This document shows positions 47,197 to 56,270 of a stretch of 64,000 nucleotides of DNA, piece by piece. The stretch comes from Olavius algarvensis spirochete endosymbiont. GTDB lineage: Bacteria; Spirochaetota; Spirochaetia; DSM-2461. Location of the stretch: contig UWYT01000246.1 of the NCBI GenBank assembly GCA_900608495.1, forward strand, positions 1-64,000, in the 5' to 3' direction. A program made the position numbers and the translations under genes. Below the pieces are notes generated by a model. That model had not been told where the DNA came from. It worked only from the letters and a program-made list of their open reading frames with translations, and did no database searches. The first letter of the stretch is position 1. The number at the start of each line of letters is the position of its first letter.

Positions 47197-49032
47197 CTAT
47201 ACCTCAATAATTTCAGTTCGATTTCGACCATTCTTCTTGGCGAGCATCAACGCTTTGGCGGCCTGATCGATAAGTGTCCCCGGATCATTGTCTCTAGAGG
47301 GTATAATAGTGGCACAACCTACACTGACAGTCAGAATCTTCGAATCCCCAGCGAAACTATGTGCAATGCTCTTTGATTCAACCATAGCTCGGAATCTATC
47401 GGCACTGCGGTATAGACTGAATTCATCAGTATCCATCATTACCACTGCAAAAACATCCTCACCGTATCGAGCCGACACATGAGAGTTCATATCAGTTGCA
47501 CCTTGAGACACAATTTGACCCAATTGACTCATCACATTTTCGCTTCGTTTATGCCCATAAGTTCTCTTGTAAAACTTGAAATAATCAACATCTATCATAA
47601 TCATCGACATGGAGTGCTGAGCATTCAATGTGTCGGCACTCCACTTAGACCGCAAGAAGTTCTTCAGTAGCACCTTATTATGCATACCTGTGTCCTTATC
47701 AATGAAAGCTTGAGTGAAGAAATCGATATTTTGACTCTCAAGCTTGTTTCGCTCTGTGGACAGCTTGTCGATTTGAACAAGAGCATTAGAGAATATTTTT
47801 GCTTCGAGCACGGTGTGGTAGACACTGAATACGAAAAACGCACTGGCGATAGACTGAAAAACCGTTTGAGTTTTATTATCAACAATCCCGAGAATGACGC
47901 TGAAGATAAAAAACTCCACACCGAAAAGCGAAAGCATAATCAGATATTCCTTAGTTCTGTAAAGAGCCCGGACTAACATGAAAATCGTATAAGCAATGAA
48001 GCCGGCCGTAATAAGTTGCAGCGGAGGTATAAATTGAGAATAAATCGCCGTCGGAGTAGAAACAACCAATATTGCCATTGCAAGTGCTATGGGCAAAACG
48101 ATTCGGTTGAGTTTTGAATGAAAATATCTTGGATAAAGATTGAAGCAATATAAAGTGAAGACTGGGCCAACCAGGGACAATGCGAAGAAAATGATTTTAG
48201 TCCTCACCTCGCCACCCCAATTTGGAAATATAGTTAACAGAGCCATCTGACTTTTCAATCCCGCGAAAAGTAAAGCAAACACACCAAGAAAACCTAAGTA
48301 CAGCGGGGCAAGACGCTTCTTACTCAGTATCAGAACTGAGAACTGATATAGAATCATTAGAAACAGACCCCCAAGAAAAACTGAATCGACGGCAAGATGT
48401 TTTTCTCGGGCAGCTAATAAATCTTCATAAAGGCCTAAACAAATCCAGCGGTTTAACCCGGCATTAATGTTATGATAGTTGGAAATACTGACTGTGATAG
48501 TCATCGAATCGCCGCCCGCTGCAACAGGCATAAGGACAGTCCTATTTCCTGAAACGGATTTTTCGGGATTCGTATCTACATCACCGATTTCACTGATTCT
48601 TTTGCCGTCAATGTAGATGTCCGCATTTGGCGTTATGTTATGAGTTTTAATCGCGAGAATATCACCTTCATCCTCAAAATTCTTGAGAATCGTGAGTTTG
48701 TAAGTAGCCACCCCTCGCGGCTCAATTGTGTGATCAACGCGTTTTAACTTATCCCAATAGGATGGAACAGACGTGTATAAATCGGGAGTCTGGGCGATAA
48801 TTGAATCGTAAGTTTCCCTGCTAACAATTTGATTCCAGTAGAACGCCCATTCTCCAACCAGTCTAACTAAACCATCTGCCTCGAAATCATGATCTCGAAG
48901 ATCCATCACTCCCGTTTCCGCGAGAGGGGAAGGCTCGAACTCAATGATGAACAGGAGAAAGTACACCACTAGTCCCATAACTAACGATAGAGAAACAAAA
49001 TAGATAAACGGTCTATTCATTTTTATATTCAA
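47197..49032 (-). CDS. 7TM-DISM receptor with degenerate GGDEF domain
   Basis: The 611-residue membrane protein has an N-terminal signal-anchor helix, a periplasmic jelly-roll (7TMR-DISM type) domain (~35-190), seven membrane helices (~200-410), a short coiled coil and a C-terminal GGDEF fold (~450-611). The motif that should read GGDEF is Y-G-E-D-V-F: the second Gly and the catalytic Glu are replaced. The upstream GTP/metal segment is D-V-D-Y-F-K-F-Y-K-R-T-Y-G-H, with Lys-Arg in place of the usual Asn-Asp. No RxxD inhibitory site precedes it. A diguanylate cyclase activity is therefore doubtful; it could act by binding, or be a relic. Confidence 0.85.
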   Translation of the reverse strand: MNIKMNRPFIYFVSLSLVMGLVVYFLLFIIEFEPSPLAETGVMDLRDHDFEADGLVRLVGEWAFYWNQIVSRETYDSIIAQTPDLYTSVPSYWDKLKRVDHTIEPRGVATYKLTILKNFEDEGDILAIKTHNITPNADIYIDGKRISEIGDVDTNPEKSVSGNRTVLMPVAAGGDSMTITVSISNYHNINAGLNRWICLGLYEDLLAAREKHLAVDSVFLGGLFLMILYQFSVLILSKKRLAPLYLGFLGVFALLFAGLKSQMALLTIFPNWGGEVRTKIIFFALSLVGPVFTLYCFNLYPRYFHSKLNRIVLPIALAMAILVVSTPTAIYSQFIPPLQLITAGFIAYTIFMLVRALYRTKEYLIMLSLFGVEFFIFSVILGIVDNKTQTVFQSIASAFFVFSVYHTVLEAKIFSNALVQIDKLSTERNKLESQNIDFFTQAFIDKDTGMHNKVLLKNFLRSKWSADTLNAQHSMSMIMIDVDYFKFYKRTYGHKRSENVMSQLGQIVSQGATDMNSHVSARYGEDVFAVVMMDTDEFSLYRSADRFRAMVESKSIAHSFAGDSKILTVSVGCATIIPSRDNDPGTLIDQAAKALMLAKKNGRNRTEIIEV

Positions 49033-49140
49033 AATTCAGAATAGCAGAGTCATATTCCTTAGGTCAACAAGAAAACCGTGGAATTGTCGATATCGCGGCA
49101 ACTTTGAAGTATTACGACCCTGGAACACGTAAACGAAAAT

Positions 49141-50802
49141 ATGACACTGACAGAGCATGAAGATCCTGTTATCAGTACTTGCCAGAACGTTTTCGGCATA
49201 ACAACCCCTTCCCCTTGGCAACGCCTAATCATTGCAAACGTACTGGATGCCATGCTGGTTCACAGCGGGGGACAAAGCACAGAAAATACGCTGGACGGCC
49301 CTGAAAGCCTTCGACAGATTGCGGTGCTCCCAACGGGCGCCGGGAAAAGCTTGTGCTGGATGCTTCCAGCTGTTTTATCCGGTGAGTTGACTGTTGCCGT
49401 ATTCCCGCTGCTATCGCTTATGACAGATCAAAAAAGGCGCCTTGATGATGTCGGTGTGGATTCCGTAACCCTCCGCGGGGGACTCAGTCATAGAGAGCGC
49501 AGAACCGGATGGACCGCCCTTGAAAGTGGACAAATTTCAATAGTTATAGCCAATCCGGAAATTCTGCAAAGTTCGTCGGTCGCCAAGCGTCTCGGGGAAC
49601 TCAAACCTAAATTCCTTGTTATCGATGAAACCCACACTGTCAGTCAATGGGGAGAAAGCTTTCGGCCCGCCTGTGCGGAAATAGGTAAGCTTGTTGAGCA
49701 GTGGAATCCACCTGTAGTGCTCGCTCTCACAGCTACCGCGGGCCCACATATCCGCGATAGGATAACACAGCTACTGTTTAACGGCGAACCTTCACAAAAT
49801 GCCTTGGCAAACCCTGATAGACCCGCAATAAAATATGGCGTGATTCCCTCTCTTAGCCCCAATCATGTCCTGGAACGCCTGATTCGCAGCGAGTCTAAAC
49901 CCCTAATAGTTTTTGGTCCAACTCGCTCCTCTGTCATGAACTCAGCGCGCCTGTTGCGAAATCGACTTTGCAGTCAGGAAATACGTTTCTACCACGCAGG
50001 CTTAACTCGCGAGGAAAAACTGCAAATTGAAGCCTGGTTTTTAAACAGCGATGATGGGATACTCTGCGCCACCTGTGCTTATGGAATGGGCGTAGACAAG
50101 CCCAACATACGCACTATCATCCACCTCTCCCAACCCCCTTCAGTCGAGGCCTATCTACAGGAGTCCGGCCGCGCATCTCGCGATGGCAAAGGCGCAAATG
50201 CATGGCTGATTTGGCACAGGGGCAGTAAAATCAAAATAGAAGGATCGGCGAATCTAAACTATTCCACAGGTCAGGAGAGGGAAAAACCCGCTGGAATGGA
50301 AAATCCGGAAAGGAGCCTGAGGGAACAGAATTCCGTGGAAGAAGCAAATACACAATCGCAAATTGCCCTCACAGGCTCTCGAGAGGCTCCCATAAATCCG
50401 CAAGCAGTCATTCATCTCCGCCAACGGGGGATGATAAACTATGTCTCTTCGATTCATAGCTGCCGCCGAACGATACTTCTCACCTCGTTAGGCATCAAGG
50501 CCCAGGACTGCAGTGGTTGCGATGTGTGCAGTGGCCAATCGCGCACAGAACCCCCAGAGGAAAAAACTATAATCCGGGCGATAAAATGGAATCGCCTCCG
50601 TTTCAGTAAGGGTAAATTGTCACGAATTCTGGTGGGCCGCCGTTCCGCAGAAATACTTCGCTCCGCTCTCCAAACAACTCGCGGCTTCGGCTCTCTTAGC
50701 GGCTGGGAGTTGGAAGATGTCGAAGAAGCAATCACCAGCCTTATTCAAATGAAAAAAATCAAAGTCAAATCTCGCTGGCCCTTTAAAGGCAAGCTATACT
50801 AG
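49141..50802 (+). CDS. RecQ-like superfamily 2 DNA helicase
   Basis: The 553-residue protein shows the SF2 motifs in order: Q-motif-like WQRLIIANVL, motif I VLPTGAGKSLCW (~residue 60), motif Ia VFPLLSLMTDQKRRL, motif II as DETH (FLVIDETHTVSQWGESFRP, where RecQ usually has DEAH), motif III ALTATAGP, motif V TCAYGMGVDKP and motif VI QESGRASRDG. A four-Cys zinc segment follows (SCRRTILLTSLG ... CSGCDVC). It lacks an obvious HRDC tail. RecQ-family helicases unwind recombination and fork intermediates. A stretch rich in Glu and Asn (~375-415) looks like an unstructured insert. Symbol left blank because it differs from the standard RecQ form. Confidence 0.87.
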   Translation: MTLTEHEDPVISTCQNVFGITTPSPWQRLIIANVLDAMLVHSGGQSTENTLDGPESLRQIAVLPTGAGKSLCWMLPAVLSGELTVAVFPLLSLMTDQKRRLDDVGVDSVTLRGGLSHRERRTGWTALESGQISIVIANPEILQSSSVAKRLGELKPKFLVIDETHTVSQWGESFRPACAEIGKLVEQWNPPVVLALTATAGPHIRDRITQLLFNGEPSQNALANPDRPAIKYGVIPSLSPNHVLERLIRSESKPLIVFGPTRSSVMNSARLLRNRLCSQEIRFYHAGLTREEKLQIEAWFLNSDDGILCATCAYGMGVDKPNIRTIIHLSQPPSVEAYLQESGRASRDGKGANAWLIWHRGSKIKIEGSANLNYSTGQEREKPAGMENPERSLREQNSVEEANTQSQIALTGSREAPINPQAVIHLRQRGMINYVSSIHSCRRTILLTSLGIKAQDCSGCDVCSGQSRTEPPEEKTIIRAIKWNRLRFSKGKLSRILVGRRSAEILRSALQTTRGFGSLSGWELEDVEEAITSLIQMKKIKVKSRWPFKGKLY

Positions 50803-50976
50803 CCCGCCCCTGCACTCCCCCGGCTTCGATGTCTGCAGGTAGATTTCCAAAAAACCGCTTTCTCCGTATTTGAAATGCACTCCCGTCTGTCACTACAGAG
50901 GCAAAATCCGATATATGACTGATATCTCGAACAAAACCTCAAGTTCACTTCAACCTCTCCCTCGATTAAGCTCCAG

Positions 50977-52011
50977 TCATTGATTTGCAATTAGAGGAGA
51001 TGCTTTTGTTTGCCAGAATTCCCGTTTTTGATCATCCGGCATAAAGGAGTAGTCAACGTTGTTCTTCAACAACTTAATGATTGTCTCATCATCCAATCCA
51101 CAATAAGTGCTGATATCTGTATACTCGCGGTTAAGATTGGTTCCGAATAAAACCGGATCGTCTGTATTCACAGTTACGGGGATGCCATATTCGATGAACT
51201 TGCCGATAGGATGATTAGAAAACTCAGACACGTATTTCTTTGTGAATACATTGCTCGTAACACAAATTTCGAGAGGAATATCCCTGTCTCTCAGCATCTT
51301 CATTACATCTTCATCGTATATTGCGCTTGTGCCATGCCCTATACGCTCAGCAGAGCATAAATCAAGAGCTTCCACTATTGATTCCGGACCCACTTCTTCA
51401 CCCGCATGAGCTACTAAATGAAAACCAGTATCCTTTGCCTTTTTGAATACCTCATAATAGTCCCTTGCAGGATTTCCAATTTCCAATCCACCCAAACCAA
51501 GTCCGATTATCGCTGTTTCAGGATTACTTCTGATATAGCTTTTCACAGTGTTGAGATTATCCATCGCATTCTCAGGTCCAAATGACCTGGAGAGATCAAC
51601 TATAAGTCGTATCTTCTTGTTGTATAAGCTCTCAATTTCCCGGACGTTCTGATCCCATATCGCATAAAAATCTTGTACCGCAACAAATCCAAGATTTTTC
51701 ACCATAGACGGGGAAATAAATCCTTCGAGATAGTCAACTCGATTTTCAATCATGTACTCCAGTACATCTTCCGCTAAGAACGCATAGTCCTCAAGATTTC
51801 GGAAAAGCTTTTGCAAATCAAAGAAATTGCCAATCATCTCAGAAAGTGTTTCCACAAAAATGTAGTTACTGAATTCGTTTTCATTTTCTATGTTTTTCAG
51901 TACTCCATACTTCCTATTGAGTTTCAACAAGGTTTTAATACTCGCCACAGCTTCAAGATGAATATGAATCTCCACCTTAGGTATTTTCGAGATAAGACTG
52001 ACAATGCTCAT
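50977..52011 (-). CDS. add: Adenosine deaminase family protein
   Basis: The 344-residue TIM-barrel amidohydrolase opens PKVEIHIHLEAVAS (His16, His18), the metal-binding strand-1 motif; classical adenosine deaminase has HLDG here and this protein has HLEA. Later motifs are intact: GLGLGGLE, HAGEEVGP (His and catalytic Glu), RIGHGTSA and VNTDDP (two Asp). The complete metal and acid/base set means it is probably active. The exact purine substrate (adenosine, adenine or a related nucleoside) cannot be told, since HLE variants occur in several subgroups. It is convergent with the RecQ-like gene. Confidence 0.85.
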   Translation of the reverse strand: MSIVSLISKIPKVEIHIHLEAVASIKTLLKLNRKYGVLKNIENENEFSNYIFVETLSEMIGNFFDLQKLFRNLEDYAFLAEDVLEYMIENRVDYLEGFISPSMVKNLGFVAVQDFYAIWDQNVREIESLYNKKIRLIVDLSRSFGPENAMDNLNTVKSYIRSNPETAIIGLGLGGLEIGNPARDYYEVFKKAKDTGFHLVAHAGEEVGPESIVEALDLCSAERIGHGTSAIYDEDVMKMLRDRDIPLEICVTSNVFTKKYVSEFSNHPIGKFIEYGIPVTVNTDDPVLFGTNLNREYTDISTYCGLDDETIIKLLKNNVDYSFMPDDQKREFWQTKASPLIANQ

Positions 52012-52681
52012 TGCAACCTCTTTCCAGAATGAGAAGTATAAAGATTAATTCCTGCACTCCGGTTCATTATGAGGTTTATTGCTTTGTGTATCAATGTAAG
52101 GATTACTTGTTAAACTTGCGATTCCATTGTTTCCTGGCAATGCGCCTCTGTTCAATATTGTTGACATTATAACGGTATGGAGACTGGAAGCACAAATGGT
52201 GATGAAGAAACACGCTTGACGGAACAAAGATGCAATCTGAAACATAGAAACGGATAGTTCAAGAATTGATTCTTCACAGACGATAACTTTTTTTAGACAC
52301 CATGAATCAGCTTGAAAGTTTGGTGCTCATACCTTTGCACATTGAATGAGATGAAACTATTACCACCGTTGACTTCACGAGCCGTGGCTTTCGGTTTCAA
52401 GTCACCGCTATCTCAATCGCACGTATCACTCATCTATCCATCTGAGACTCCTCTTTCCGCAATATTTCTGTCTTGAAGGAAGAGCTCCAGCATCATCCTC
52501 GTTTCCATTAAGTTGCCTGGAGACATAGAATCCCTCAAACCGGAAGGTACTTGAACACCTGAAAAGAATACGCCCGAAAGAGAGCGAATGTGCAATGTGA
52601 GACATCACGTGCGACACAGGTGCTGAAATAATCCCTGTGAAGTTTTAGTTTGTGGTATTTGAACGGTAAGGTGGGTTTAGC
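52012..52681. other. Intergenic region, 670 bp, no clear gene
   Basis: This is the longest gap without even a remnant. Two minus-strand frames of 66 and 63 codons (52045-52245, 52426-52617) have poor protein-like character and no ribosome sites. No tRNA, tmRNA or terminator shape was recognised. A short AAGAAT-TG-ATTCTT hairpin lies at 52261-52274. It might hold a small RNA that cannot be seen without covariance models. Confidence 0.35.
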
Positions 52682-52897
52682 CTAAAACACCTTTCCGGTT
52701 TTAAGACAGCGAGTGCATACTTTCATCCGTCTACCCCCGCCGTTTGCCCTGATTTCAACGAGATTGGGCTTGAAAAGCCGTTTTGTTTTCACACCTATGT
52801 GCTGGCCCGCACCACCCTCCTTCTTTGGAAGGCCCTTGCGGGGCACATTGTTCCCCGAAACTGTGCCTTTGCCGCAAACCTCGCATTTTCTAGACAT
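52682..52897 (-). CDS. rpmB: 50S ribosomal protein L28
   Basis: The protein has ~71 residues from ATG 52897 (MSRKCEVCGKGTVSGNNVPR), preceded by GGAAGG. It keeps the L28 pattern KTKRLFKPNL, R-R-M-K-V-C-T-R-C-L-K-T-G-K-V and both C-x-x-C pairs (CEVC, CTRC), so it is the zinc-binding type. Spirochaete and other bacterial L28 genes often stand apart from the large ribosomal operons, as here. The frame stays open further upstream, but the sequence there is not L28-like. It is adjacent to, and on the same strand as, the NTase-like orphan. Confidence 0.93.
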   Translation of the reverse strand: MSRKCEVCGKGTVSGNNVPRKGLPKKEGGAGQHIGVKTKRLFKPNLVEIRANGGGRRMKVCTRCLKTGKVF

Positions 52898-52984
52898 CTC
52901 ACACCTTCCAGTACATAACTCGAAACAAGACAAAGCTAACTCAAACACGATGGATTTGTAAAGCCTTGAAGAGCTATCAATGCT

Positions 52985-53758
52985 TCACGGTCTAAGGGCA
53001 AATACTCCGCGAGCCAATATATCCGCTATTTCTTTCTTGCGATACGGCGGCAACGACTCATCTTCCCTCAGCAAACTCTCCCAGCTCGCCTCAAATCCCT
53101 CCGGTAGGGTTTCCATAAGGGCCAAAGAAGCAGTGAATACACGCGGTCCTGATTCGAACATATGATTCACAGCGAACAAGTTTTCCACTATCACCCGCAG
53201 GAAACCCGAGAGTGAAAGACGGAAATAGAGGAGATCGTTCTTCAAACACGCGGCTCCAAGATCGCCCAGAAAATGATCGATACGATGATGACAGGATTCA
53301 ATCCAATTAGCCCAAAGAACCTCGGGAAGATTATCGAGTTTTTCTAAAACTTTATCAATCCAGTTAGACTTAGACCAAACCACGGTTCCAGTGGAAATTC
53401 GATGAAAGAGATAGGTGCCTCGTTCTTTGGAAAGCCAGCGATCGTCGTACGTTAATTCAAGTATACTGTCAACTCGGCCAGTGTCCTTGTAAGATATACG
53501 AACCGGTAAATCTTCCATTAGAAACCGATCCTTTTCTTTGCTTGAAGAGGTTTCGAAATAGCGTATACCGGGAAAGATGGCTGCTCGCTCATTTTTACCG
53601 GGAATTTTGGAATCTCGAAAAACATCAAGTGTGATTGAAAAATTGGGATCGTATGTATCTTTTTCGGCGAAATGCTGGAGAATTACAGTTTGCACTCCAT
53701 CCCAGAATTTTATGATTTCCACGATATCGTTAACTACTTTCCGCACCTTGACTTTCAT
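52985..53758 (-). CDS. Nucleotidyltransferase-fold-like orphan, 257 residues
   Basis: The N-terminal ~55 residues (VVNDIVEIIKFWDGVQTVIL, then FAEKDTYDPNFSITLDVF) resemble a nucleotidyltransferase fold in which Asp residues follow a strand, but the G-S motif of true enzymes is not seen. The later part is helical (DHFLGDLGAACLKNDLLYFR, FLRVIVENLFAVNHMFESGP), as in the substrate-binding half of DUF4037-type proteins. The protein is soluble and acidic, with no export signal. Its stop lies ~87 bases upstream of rpmB on the same strand. Family assignment is tentative. Confidence 0.7.
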   Translation of the reverse strand: MKVKVRKVVNDIVEIIKFWDGVQTVILQHFAEKDTYDPNFSITLDVFRDSKIPGKNERAAIFPGIRYFETSSSKEKDRFLMEDLPVRISYKDTGRVDSILELTYDDRWLSKERGTYLFHRISTGTVVWSKSNWIDKVLEKLDNLPEVLWANWIESCHHRIDHFLGDLGAACLKNDLLYFRLSLSGFLRVIVENLFAVNHMFESGPRVFTASLALMETLPEGFEASWESLLREDESLPPYRKKEIADILARGVFALRP

Positions 53759-53799
53759 TTTCTTGTCCTTTTGTACTGTTTTCAGTGTATAAGTTTAGC

Positions 53800-54495
53800 A
53801 TGGACTTAAGTTGCGAGTCAGCGAATGTGCGTGCTTATATTGTTGGACTTGGAGTACCTGACAAAGTTTCGCACTTTTTCCGTAAGCTTGTAAGAGATTT
53901 CATCGGAAAAACCGGCAACGGTGATGCAAAGAGAGGAGTGTACGGGTATTCAGAGGCCGATGATATTGGAGAATGCGGAGAGGAGCGAACAAGTAAGGTA
54001 GCCACGTGGCCGATGGAGCCAATGGTTCCAATCCTGGTGTGCACCGAGCGCCCCAAAGCACCGGTAGCAGGGTTGATGCCCTTATGTGAGACAGCGATTG
54101 AAGTGGGAAAACGTTTGATGCTGGATAAGTCTAGCAGATGGCTCATTCTGCCGGTGAATTCCAACGGTTGGTTCGAAAATCTGCGACAAAAACTGAGTGA
54201 GAGTGGACAAAAGCACGAAACGCAAACTTCAGTATATGAAGATACCCCAGCGCTTCCACTGTGTTTGGGATTGCCGCTCCTGTGTATGGATGAATGCGAA
54301 GAAAAACCCTTCTCGAGTGTGTCAGAAATCAACATTGATGAAATTGGAGGATGGAAAGCCTTGATGCTAATCTGTTGGGAAATCGAATATCTAGCCAACC
54401 GGCCCTGGCATCACTCGGTTTATTGGGTGTCTATTTGGAAGCGGAGGTTGCGGAGAGCCGCTGGCGCGTTCAATATGGGATGGGATATTGCTTAG
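53800..54495 (+). CDS. Orphan protein upstream of the DtxR-type regulator, 231 residues
   Basis: I do not recognise it. From ATG 53800 it reads MDLSCESANVRAYIVGLGVP. It holds six cysteines, several in LPLCLGLPLLCMDECEEK, and two proline-rich stretches (WPMEPMVPILVCTERPKAPV). A WHHSVYWVSIWKRRLRRAAG tail precedes the stop. It is divergent from the NTase-like orphan with only 40 bases between them, and the DtxR-type gene begins 30 bases after it, so the two may be co-transcribed. The minus strand is also open over 187 codons, so coding strand is not certain. Confidence 0.5.
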   Translation: MDLSCESANVRAYIVGLGVPDKVSHFFRKLVRDFIGKTGNGDAKRGVYGYSEADDIGECGEERTSKVATWPMEPMVPILVCTERPKAPVAGLMPLCETAIEVGKRLMLDKSSRWLILPVNSNGWFENLRQKLSESGQKHETQTSVYEDTPALPLCLGLPLLCMDECEEKPFSSVSEINIDEIGGWKALMLICWEIEYLANRPWHHSVYWVSIWKRRLRRAAGAFNMGWDIA

Positions 54496-54525
54496 TTTCT
54501 ACTAATCTGCTACCCTGAACTCCAA

Positions 54526-54945
54526 ATGAATCAACAAGAAGGCCTTTCCCCAAGTATGGAGGATTATCTGGAAACAATTCTGCTGTTGGAGAAAAAAAAT
54601 CGAGTTGCAAGGGTAAAGGATATCGCCCATGAACTATCGGTTCAGATGCCTTCGGTAACCGGTGCCCTGAAAACCCTGAAAAGCCGCGCTCTGGTGGAAT
54701 ACGAAAAAAATTCCTTCATCAATCTGACACCCAAGGGGCTCACTTTGGCTCAGGCGATTTTGCGAAGGCATGAAATACTGGTTAGCTTCTTTAAGTTGGC
54801 GCTTGGGCTTGAGGGCGATAGCGCCGAGTACCAGGCCTGTCAAATCGAACACGCAATAAGCCAGGATACGGCTGAAAGATTTTCGAAGCTCACACGCTGG
54901 ATTCAGGAAAACGGAACTACCGCACCAGGAAGCATAGGCGACTAG
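54526..54945 (+). CDS. DtxR/MntR-family metal-responsive regulator
   Basis: The 139-residue protein has the N-terminal winged helix (VKDIAHELSVQMPSVTGALK) and dimerisation domain but no SH3-like third domain, like MntR. Metal ligands are a mix: Asp13 and Glu16 in SMEDYLE match MntR, His82 in RRHE is shared, and C-Q-I-E-H (Cys105, Glu108, His109) has the Cys of iron-type DtxR where MntR has Glu. It would sense Mn or Fe and repress transporter or oxidative-stress genes. No metal transporter is in the window. Confidence 0.88.
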   Translation: MNQQEGLSPSMEDYLETILLLEKKNRVARVKDIAHELSVQMPSVTGALKTLKSRALVEYEKNSFINLTPKGLTLAQAILRRHEILVSFFKLALGLEGDSAEYQACQIEHAISQDTAERFSKLTRWIQENGTTAPGSIGD

Positions 54946-54994
54946 AAGAATGAGAGGCGGCGATAAGGCTTAGCTCGGCTCCACCACTTTGAAC

Positions 54995-55642
54995 TTACAG
55001 CCCGTGGCGGGGGCAGATATCGCTAAGCGGGCAGGCATAGCAGTTGGGCCTCCTGGACATGCAATATTTACGGCCATGGAAATTGACCGTCATCGAGAAA
55101 TCGATATGACACTTCTCGGGAACGATTGCGCCGATCTCTCTCTCAATCTTAACCGGATTTTTCTCTTCTGTTAAACCAAGCCGCCTGCAAACCCGCCCAA
55201 AATGTGTATCCACAATTATCCCCGGAAGTCCCCAAATGTGCGATCTAATAACATTTGCGCTCTTCCTTCCAATTCCAGAAAGCGAAGTTAACCTATCCAT
55301 TTCCTGTGGCAATTCGCCTCCATATTCCTTCACCATTCTTTTTGCCCCACGAACTAAATTTCCAGCCTTCTGCCTGAAAAAGCCCAATGGATGAATGATT
55401 TTTTCCAGTTCCCGAATATCGGCACTTGCCAATTCCCGCGAACTGGGATAGAGCCTGAAAAGACTGGGAGTAACCCTGTTCACAGCCACATCAGTTGTCT
55501 GAGCCGAGAGGGAAACGGCTACAAAAAGTTCATACGGGTTTCTGTAGTTTAATGGAGGACGCCAGTTCGGATACTCACTATTCAAGCGCCTAATCAATTC
55601 ATTTAGATGAAGTTCCAAAATATAAGGCCCTGAGGCATCCAT
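54995..55642 (-). CDS. nth: Endonuclease III
   Basis: The ~215-residue DNA glycosylase/AP lyase removes oxidised pyrimidines. It has the helix-hairpin-helix with catalytic Lys in LSGIGRKSANV (~124), the catalytic Asp in IVDTHFGRV (~144) and a C-terminal [4Fe-4S] set with spacing C-x6-C-x2-C-x5-C (CMSRRPNCYACPLSDIC). The most likely start is ATG 55642 (MDASGPYILELHLNELIRRL); the open frame continues 55 codons upstream without family similarity. It converges with the DtxR-type gene. Confidence 0.94.
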   Translation of the reverse strand: MDASGPYILELHLNELIRRLNSEYPNWRPPLNYRNPYELFVAVSLSAQTTDVAVNRVTPSLFRLYPSSRELASADIRELEKIIHPLGFFRQKAGNLVRGAKRMVKEYGGELPQEMDRLTSLSGIGRKSANVIRSHIWGLPGIIVDTHFGRVCRRLGLTEEKNPVKIEREIGAIVPEKCHIDFSMTVNFHGRKYCMSRRPNCYACPLSDICPRHGL

Positions 55643-55891
55643 AACGAATTTCGTTTTCACTGCCTCCGCCAATCTCACCGCAACACATCCCATCATCAAG
55701 AATGCCCCCGGAACACAACGTATTCCCTTGGGGGCGTAGTGAAATTGTGAAGAGACAAAAATACATCTCTGATGTTTGACTGTAAACCAAGTCGAAAACT
55801 TGCACAATCCTCAAAGGAGTTTCATCGGGGAGCTCACACGCCCCTGGTTAATTGACACCCCTCCATGAATCGCATAGAATGCGAGTCAGTT

Positions 55892-55964
55892 CGGAATGTA
55901 GCCTAGCGGCCAGGGCGCCTGCTTTGGGAGCAGGAGATCAGAGGTTCGAGTCCTCTCATTCCGA
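55892..55964 (+). tRNA. tRNA-Pro (anticodon UGG)
   Basis: A full cloverleaf can be drawn by eye. The acceptor stem CGGAATG pairs with CATTCCG; the anticodon arm CCTGC-TTTGGGA-GCAGG gives anticodon TGG with G37; and the T arm AGAGG-TTCGAGT-CCTCT is perfect. A follows as the discriminator base. CCA is not encoded. It is isolated between nth and the amylase-family gene. Confidence 0.95.
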
Positions 55965-56270
55965 ATTACAATACAGGACAGAAGCTTTGTCGGCCAACTC
56001 AAGTTGAAAGTACTTCTGTCATCGAAGAATTGGAACCCAATTCCCCTGATAAGTCTTGTTTTCTCATCCCACTGGCCACAATCACTCGAGGCGACGCCAG
56101 AACCACGATGATATCACTGTCATTCAAACGATTGTTCACATAATTCTTTCACGAATTTCCATTTCATTCTCATTGAGGCTGTTCCTGTCACCAAATTGAC
56201 TCATCCATCCCAGGTTCTCAAAACGCAGTGCTCTACTGCGTCAACTAGTCGCATGTGCATGTCATAAAGT
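55965..56270. other. Intergenic region after tRNA-Pro
   Basis: This 306-bp stretch holds a terminator-like hairpin for the minus-strand amylase gene at 56223-56241. On the minus strand two adjacent frames look protein-like in turn (ENLGWMSQFGDRNSLNENEM, then NYVNNRLNDSDIIVVLASPR) around 56100-56215. This could be a frameshifted remnant, but no family was recognised. Confidence 0.35.
56223..56241 (-). terminator. Terminator-like hairpin after the amylase-family gene
   Basis: On the minus strand ACGCAGT, a five-base loop and ACTGCGT form a perfect 7-bp stem, followed by TTTGAG, about 30 bases past the stop codon. The U-run is short, so termination may be partial. Confidence 0.5.

Noticed and set aside
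52012-52681. Search for a tRNA, tmRNA or small protein in the large gap before rpmB.
   Set aside because: No cloverleaf or T-arm sequence and no frame with ribosome site and protein-like content was seen.
53835-54398. Minus-strand frame of 187 codons opposite the 231-residue orphan.
   Set aside because: It is Ser/Pro-rich with low-complexity composition. The plus frame is longer and fits the spacing to the DtxR-type gene. I kept the plus strand but with modest confidence.
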